From: Metallyticus violacea
Lineage: Eukaryota; Arthropoda; Insecta; Mantodea; Metallyticidae
DNA: 64,000 nt
Direction: 5' to 3'
Assembly: GCA_030762175.1 (NCBI GenBank)
Contig: CM060833.1
Span: 169,708,501-169,772,500 of the forward strand
Positions 57,932 through 64,000 of the stretch are shown piece by piece. Each line of letters begins with the position of its first letter. Within the stretch, counting starts at the first letter, position 1. A program made the position numbers and the translations under genes. Under the pieces are notes generated by a model. The model was not told the origin of the DNA and made no database searches. It saw only the letters and a program-made list of their open reading frames with translations.

Positions 57932-59340
57932 TCAATATAGTTGCCCTTTATTGCAATACACTTCTAACGTCTTTGAATTAAATTTCAATTCCCCCTCCCC
58001 CAAATAGTCAGAAGTCTTGCCTGCAAAATGGGCATAAACAACATCCATCACTTCTTCGTCATACTTAAATGCCCTTCCTCGAAGGTCCTTTTTGAGTGTT
58101 GAGAAGAGGAAATAGTCACTGAGAGCTACATCTGGGCTGCAGGGTAGGTCGTCGATCTCCTTGAAGCCACATTTCTTCACAGTTTCCTTTGCAAAGAGAG
58201 CTGTGTGCACAAGTGCGTTGTCGTGAAGAAGGCGCACACCACCACTCAGCTTTCCTCGCTTTTTTTCTTTGATGGAAGCACGTAGTCTGTGCAGTAGGCT
58301 AGCACAGTATTCCCCATTTACTATGGTGTTCCTTTCCTTGAAGTCAATGAAGAGTATTCCTTCACAGTCCCAAAAGATTGTGGCCACGATCATCTTGGTT
58401 GAGAAAGTGACCTTGACCTTTTAGAGGCGGTGCTTCCTAGGTTTATGCCATTTTATTTTTGAACAAGGGATCACAGTAGAGGACCATAGTTTCATCTCCT
58501 GTAACACCGCCACGGGTGGCCGAGGTCGTTAAGGCATGGACTCGTGAGCGGGAGGTCTGGGGTTCGAATCCCGCCAGGACCGTCCTCCCTGACTGGGGTT
58601 TTTTCCAGGTTTTCCTCAGTCTTCATAACTGGCAAATGCCGGGGTGGTACCTAAACTTAGGCCTGGAACGCTTCCTTCCTTTAAAAAAAAATCCTTTCCC
58701 AATATTACATTTCATTTCATGTGGTGGCAACTGTAGTGTGGCCTGTGGTGCCTCAGTAGTAAAAACGGGCGTTAAACACTACTCAAAAAAAAAAAAAATC
58801 TCCTGTAACAATGGTTACAACAGTTGCCATGGCAGAGCTCCAAAAATGCCTGACAACAAATAACCCACTGCTTTTGGACTGAGGAAAGAAGTCTAGGCAC
58901 CCATCTTGCACTAACCTTATTCATGTTTAAATGTCCATGAATAATTCGAAGAAATGTTATTTTAGAAAGGCCCAACTTTGCTGCTATTTCTGTAACTTTG
59001 AGCCGCCGGTCTTACATAATTTCTCCTTCCACAAGAGCGATCGATGTTTTCAGGAGTGAGCTCCTCTAAGGGCCGACCTGCGCGCTCTTCGTCTTCAATG
59101 CTTTCTCGTTTTGCCCATTCTTTTACGGTAGAATATGAGGGGGATGCTTCCCCATATACACTTTCCAATTGCTGTTTAATTTCATTTGGAGCGAGTCCTT
59201 CTTTTGTGAAGAACTTAATAATAGCTCGAAACTTCTTTTTGAATATGTCACAATCTTCTACACATAGCCTTCTTTATGCAACTATATCTGAACAACTGAA
59301 TACAGCGGAGCGGAAGTTACAGCTGCAACTATTTACTTAG
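57932..59340 (-). pseudogene. Mariner transposase, split by a SINE at the first catalytic Asp
   Basis: The N-terminal half (minus strand, from about 59300) has 'SVYGEASPSYSTVKEWAKR' (second HTH), 'ESIEDEERAGRPLEELTPENI' (linker) and a stop near 58960. The C-terminal half (58393-57932) has 'MIVATIFWDCEGILFIDF', 'VRLLHDNALVHTA' (second Asp) and 'DDLPCSPDVALSDYFLFSTLKKDLRG' (third Asp, DD34D). The remnant 'VTGDETMV', containing the first Asp, lies at 58475-58506. The SINE1 target site falls within those codons, so they are duplicated on both sides of the insert. Extra stops between 58394 and 58470 show decay beyond the SINE insertion. Confidence 0.9.
58507..58797 (+). mobile_element. SINE1 with 13-bp target duplication, nested in a mariner
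   Basis: Flanked by ATCTCCTGTAACA at 58494-58506 and 58798-58810. Head CCGCCACGGGTGGCCGAGG, B box GGTTCGAATCCC, body GGCAAATGCCGGGG and tail ACGGGCGTTAAACACTACTC plus A-run. Among the best preserved copies. Confidence 0.96.
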
Positions 59341-59425
59341 CAGATAAGGAATGACACAGATAAGGGTTTTGTGAAGGCGATAATCCGTACCAGCGAGGCC
59401 GGAAACTTATGGACCTATTGTCGTA

Positions 59426-60180
59426 TCATAGAACAGTATAGTTTTTGTATTGCTTTCGCATTAATCTCAGTTATCCGTAAACGCTGTTATTTTTTTGTTC
59501 ATTTGTACATTTAAAGCTGTGAAAGAGTTTTTATCAGAAACTAACTAAAATATTCGTGCTACAAGCATTTTTAAACAATTTTTGTTTGTCAAAGTTCCAC
59601 CTAGGTAGTAAATTGCTTTTGATTTCTTAAAAATGCAGAAAATACTTAGTATGAAATAATGATAATTGCACCCGTTACATTAGTGATCGAATAAGGGGAA
59701 TGTTGAGTTTGGCAGTTACTGGTTATGGAGATATTGTTCTCTCGATAACTGGTAATTTGTTCAATTTGTTCAACGGCGGTAAGAGTCATAAAGAATTGTT
59801 CTGCAATTGGAAACGTTAAATGAAAGTTGCAGCTGTTAAAACGTGTCATTAGATTTGTTGCTTTAATTATTATTCGGTATAAGAATGAGCCACCATGTTT
59901 AAATATAAAGTGTAAATATGCTGTGATGAAACAGCTTATGGGACTGTTTAGATTTCCGTTAGGGACTTACTTCACAGGAAAAGAGATCCATTATACTAAG
60001 AAGTGTATTGCAGATATTGAACTCCGAGCTCATTAGTGCCACCAAAACCGCTTAGTCCTTTAGAGAACAACAATGACAGTGGGAAAAGTTGTTTTCGCTT
60101 TTTATAATTTGGTACAGCTTCCTTACACACGCACTTGGTGATTCACCTAAAGCTATCACTGCGCGTATTTCCGAAAAGAG
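59426..60180. other. Intergenic, nothing recognised
   Basis: AT-rich; short open frames without recognisable content. Confidence 0.4.
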
Positions 60181-61370
60181 ATAATGGAAGTGCCCACATG
60201 CACGAGGTCGCAGGCGATACCCCTGTACGAGAAGCCGTATGAAAAGTTTAAGACGATTATCAGTAAAGATGAATGTACCGTCCTGTCAGCGCATTGTTCG
60301 AAAGTACCTGGAACAGCACCCATGTCTCTTACAATGTGCCGCCAAGGATGGTCGAGGTCGTTAAGACGCGGACTCGTGAGCCGAAGGTCCGGGATTCGAT
60401 TCCCACCAGGACTGTCCTCCCCGACTGAATTTTATTCCAAATTTTCCTCAGTCCTCATTAATGGCAAATGCCGGGAAGGTATAGGCTTGGAACATTTCCT
60501 TAAAAATATCCTTTCCCAGTTTATCATCTCATATATGATCAGTGTCCACCACCTATGGTGCCTCAGTAGTAAAAACGGGCGTTAAACACTATTTTAAAAA
60601 ATCTTAGTCTACAAGTCTTTGCCATGAGGATCATAAACTTTGCACTCATGATGTGCCAACGGATTGAAGGTGATTACGCCTTAGACAAACGGCTATTTAC
60701 AGACATGTCAGCGGGAGAGTAAACATTCACACCTGCGTTATTTGGTTAAGGGAAAATCTACATATCTCCTACGTACTTAAAAGATCACGCTCAGAAGTTA
60801 ACGTATGGTGTGGTGAGAGCCGCATTAAAGTGTATGGACCTTTCTTCTTTGCAGAAAAGACAGTACGCTATGGCTCTTATTTAGATATGTTGCATTTGTT
60901 TCTCTTGTATGAACTTGAAGAAGACAACAATATGAACATTGTATTCCAGCAAGATGGTGCACCCCCTCACTGGGCATGGGAGTTGCGTTACGCTTTCAAT
61001 CGTATGTGCAGTCATTACGGATCAATTTCTTTCCCCCCAAACTCCCCAGATCCAACCCCTACTGACTTCTTCGTGTTGAATTTTGTTAAAGACACTGTCC
61101 ATTTACAGAAATCCAGAAACATTGATGACCTGGAATTAAAAATTCCTCAAACTTTCCAAAAAATCACTCCTCTGATGTTACAACGGACACGGGCTGGATT
61201 ACATCACCGTTACGAATTGTGCAGAGTGCGCAATGGGGGCCATGTAGCGTTCTGAGAAATCTCCCATCTTTCAATGTTGAATACGCCAAGTTTCAAAGAA
61301 TAAAGTTTAGTAGCAAATGTTTTACTGTGTTTTCTTTTTACCCATTAAAAACGGACCATCCTGTGTATTA
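60181..61370 (+). mobile_element. Tc1/mariner-superfamily transposon relic with nested SINE1
   Basis: A weak N-terminal part (about 60184-60330, before the SINE) and an open C-terminal part make up the relic. The plus-strand frame 60830-61255 has 'MYGPFFFAEKTV', 'NMNIVFQQDGAPPHWAWELR' (second catalytic Asp), 'FPPNSPDPTPTDFFVLNFVKDTVH' (third catalytic Asp) and 'HHRYELCRVRNGGHV', the usual end of this transposase type. Before 60830 the catalytic region is frameshifted. The right end is probably near 61370 (ACGGACCATCCTGTGTA); the left end was not found. Confidence 0.8.
60339..60603 (+). mobile_element. SINE1, near full length, diverged
   Basis: Head GCCGCCAAGGATGGTCGAGG, B box GATTCGATTCCCACC, body CAAATGCCGGGAAGG, tail ACGGGCGTTAAACACTA. 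Inserted within the transposon relic. Confidence 0.88.
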
Positions 61371-61645
61371 ATGTCACATATTTCTTCTCCTATTGAAACA
61401 TTTTTTTTTTCTAACATTTCATTTCCTTTAAGCAAACAGGTTGTCAATACCAAATATTTCTACTCACGAAGCACATAAATCCTCTTCAGTTTTAACCTTT
61501 ATTTGTAATTCTAATTTGCTTTTAATTTCTTTGAAAGAGGAAAGTGTCGATGTTCAATTCTCTGTAATTTTCTAGATTATTATTACTGTTCTTTTTTGTG
61601 AATATTTGTATTACATATGACTTGTGCCACACTTGAAGAATTTTA

Positions 61646-61683
<38 letters not shown>

Positions 61684-64000
61684 TCGTGGTTATTTTTTAT
61701 TGATTAAACATTGTGTAGCATTATATGTTATGACCATTTCGAAGGGAATACTGTTCACAGGATTTGGTTCTACTATTTCTTTATCTTCATCTCCTTAGAT
61801 TTATATGAGGCACTTGAGGTGCCTCATAAGGTCTTGCATCTGTAAGTGCTAGTGTAACTAAATTCGAACGGTTCATATGGTCTGCCAGAACTTAGATCTA
61901 GTCTTTAGTAGTTGATAACAATGGATATTTATAATTCTTTTCAAATTCATAAACACTAATCACTTAAAATGGGTTGATGCTTTATTTAATAGCTTAAAAA
62001 ATGGTTCAGGTGACTCTGTGCCACCAATCAAGCGTTCTATTATATATTACATGTTTTGTTATTATCGTGGGTTATCTTTATTTTAACTTTGGTATGTGCT
62101 TTTTACATTCAAACCATTAGTTTCACAACATTTTAATATCTGTATTTGTGCTATTTCATCATACCTCCGAATCTGGCCTTGTCGAGTTTCTTCCAAAGTT
62201 CTTATATTTCTTTTGTGCAATACTTCATATTCTCAAGTTCTAGTTCAATGTCCTCTTGTTTGGACATTTTCTCTAACTCATCTTAAAATTCCAATACTAT
62301 AATGTTCAAGTAGGTATGTTTAAACTTAGGTATCAATAAAATGCTGTAGCACTTTACTATTGTTTTTATTATATATTATGGTAACAAAAATAAATATAGT
62401 ATATAGTGAACTAAACAATTAACCTGTGTTTATTTAAACAAACTATTAAGAATAAAAAGTATTAATAATGATCTCAGAAACGGTTGAAAGTAGCCAATTT
62501 TCTTTATTTTGATTTTTATATTGCAGGCCATGATATAGCTGTATTGATTCAAATATTATGTTACCTTTCCTACTCTAGTTTGCACCTTCAAAATTTATTA
62601 AATTAATAATGGTGCTTAGAGCTGCAGTAAAATATTAAAAATCGTTTGTACTAATGCAAGGAAAGGCATACATTTTCTCTTTCCGCTCTTATTTTATTTC
62701 TGTAAAAAGTATTAGAGCTTAAAGCTATGAAATCAGATATTTGAAGGAGCACATTCCTTCTATGTGTTTTTGAAATCATTAGGAGAAATGTTTTCAGTCA
62801 TAATGAATCCAGAACACAGATGGGGGAGTTCAGCAAATGTAAACAGTTTTAACAGCTTTGGCCGTGACGCAACAGATAGGAGAGAACGTACTTTTAGGAG
62901 GCATGCTTAGAAATAAGTAAGGAAGATGCAGGGTCATTTTCTCACTGTAACGATTTTGGCTTTGCAGATCTTCCTGTCGGATCTCTTGACGAACAATGTA
63001 CGGAAAACGAATATCGAGAAAACACCGTTATGTTAATGCAGCGGTACATCCTCCTCCTACTTCTCTTACTCAGCCTACTTGCTGATTGAGGGTATGGCGT
63101 GTTTTTTCACAACTGCAGATAAAACGATAATCATGGTGTATGTTTTTGTCTTTACAAATGCTATATTAAATTTTCACAGTTGGAATGCATTGATAATCCC
63201 TCGCAAAACTTTCATCCGATGCAATGGCGTGCAACTAAAATCATGTAATACGCCAATACATATTACATGCCGTTCAGATGGGGGTGGGACGATACAAAGG
63301 GCACCTGTTGGAGCTTTATACACTGCTATCATTGAACATTTTGGTGTTGACGCGACATATGTTACCCACAAAAATATAAGTGTTGAATTTGTACGTTTTG
63401 TGAGGCTAAGGTCACTGCGCTGATCTCGTAGAGGAGGGGGGGATGAGTGTTACTATCGCTGAGGAACTCTATGAAGTGTAACCAAAAACTGTATAAAAAA
63501 AACAAGAACACCAGTAATGGACGACTGCATGCTGCAAGATACAATCACTCAGCGCTGGCGTTAGTTTTCAGGATCGCAAGATATGTCTCTTTGTTATCTT
63601 AGGAAATCGGCTAATACAGCACAGTTATCACAAGCTCATAGAGTAAGCCGAGATTCCTGCAGTATGATTGCATCAATGGGAACATTTAATATTTTGAGAT
63701 TAAAAAATCTTTCCCATTACCAGCCACGGGCAGATAGAGACATTTCCTCCTGTTGAGTTCATCAGTTCCGGCCAAAATAATCATTATGACGATGTAGTGG
63801 ATGTATCTCTGTCGCTGTTTCGGGGTAGGAAAACTATTTCTATGGGAAATTAAAGGGTATTTTTCCAGAAATATTTATCCACATGCTGGAAAAAAAAATA
63901 ATAATTCTTAGCGTGCATCACACATAATTAAATATTGCATTTTACAGAAAAACTGGAGATTATAGATGTTTAGCATTTGGCTCATCTTTTAAAATGCTCA
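61371..64000. other. Intergenic; (TA)n at 61653-61680 and one dispersed repeat word
   Basis: (AT)n of about 14 units at 61653-61680. 63170-63420 holds a 114-codon open frame without recognised family, but its start (CGCAAAACTTTCATCCGATG near 63200) recurs at 45113, suggesting a repeat. Nothing else recognised to the right edge. Confidence 0.4.

Larger units (their letters stand above)
57861..59423 (-). mobile_element. Mariner element, complete ends (1,259 bp without its nested SINE)
   Basis: Perfect 26-bp terminal inverted repeats (57861-57886 and 59398-59423), beginning CGACAATAGGTCCATAAG, each flanked by TA (57859-57860, 59424-59425). A SINE1 plus one target duplication (304 bp) is inserted at 58507-58810. 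Removing it leaves 1,259 bp, a normal mariner size. The 17705-18059 fragment belongs to the same family. Confidence 0.93.

Noticed and set aside
1..64000. CRISPR arrays, operons, bacterial signals
   Set aside because: No regularly spaced repeats; GT-AG introns, SINEs and mariner elements show an animal nuclear genome.

Overview
This window looks like arthropod, most likely insect, nuclear DNA. It is AT-rich, gene-poor and crowded with degenerate transposons and tRNA-derived SINEs. Only one host gene can be supported: the 3' end of an ERCC5/XPG (Rad2-family) DNA-repair endonuclease on the + strand. It has three exons (1094-1327, 9866-10053, 11647-12177), GT-AG introns of 8.5 kb and 1.6 kb, and a stop codon at 12175-12177. 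The 5' part of the gene lies off the left edge. A large, gene-sparse genome of cockroach, termite or stick-insect type would fit, but the order cannot be fixed from the sequence alone.

Layout. 1-1093: ERCC5 intron holding a Tc1-like relic. 1328-9865: giant intron with a TIR-bounded mariner relic, a LINE 3' fragment and several foldback elements, one of them a perfect 128-bp-arm palindrome. 10054-11646: second intron with mariner and LINE relics. 12178-12970: probable 3' UTR. 13335-14134: an 800-bp inverted repeat whose right arm reads like the C-terminus of a Penelope-like element (PLE). 15640-18060: transposon relics and the first SINE. 18-64 kb: no recognisable host exon; instead at least nine copies of one tRNA-derived SINE (SINE1), five copies of a second (SINE2, all on the - strand), single copies of three others, and several mariner/Tc1-type elements. 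One mariner has intact termini and a nested SINE. One DDE element is accompanied by an internally deleted derivative.

The most interesting signal is a hammerhead-ribozyme-like motif found eight times between 4.6 and 14.1 kb, in foldback or PLE-related repeats within and just downstream of ERCC5. The copies share a CTGANGA box, one extra T, a 4-6 bp helix, GAAAC, a 1-2 nt minimal loop and then GTT or GTC. Some copies are core-perfect apart from the extra T and some are decayed. Two copies would be transcribed in the sense strand of the ERCC5 pre-mRNA. All functional statements here are inference from sequence pattern; no searches were run.
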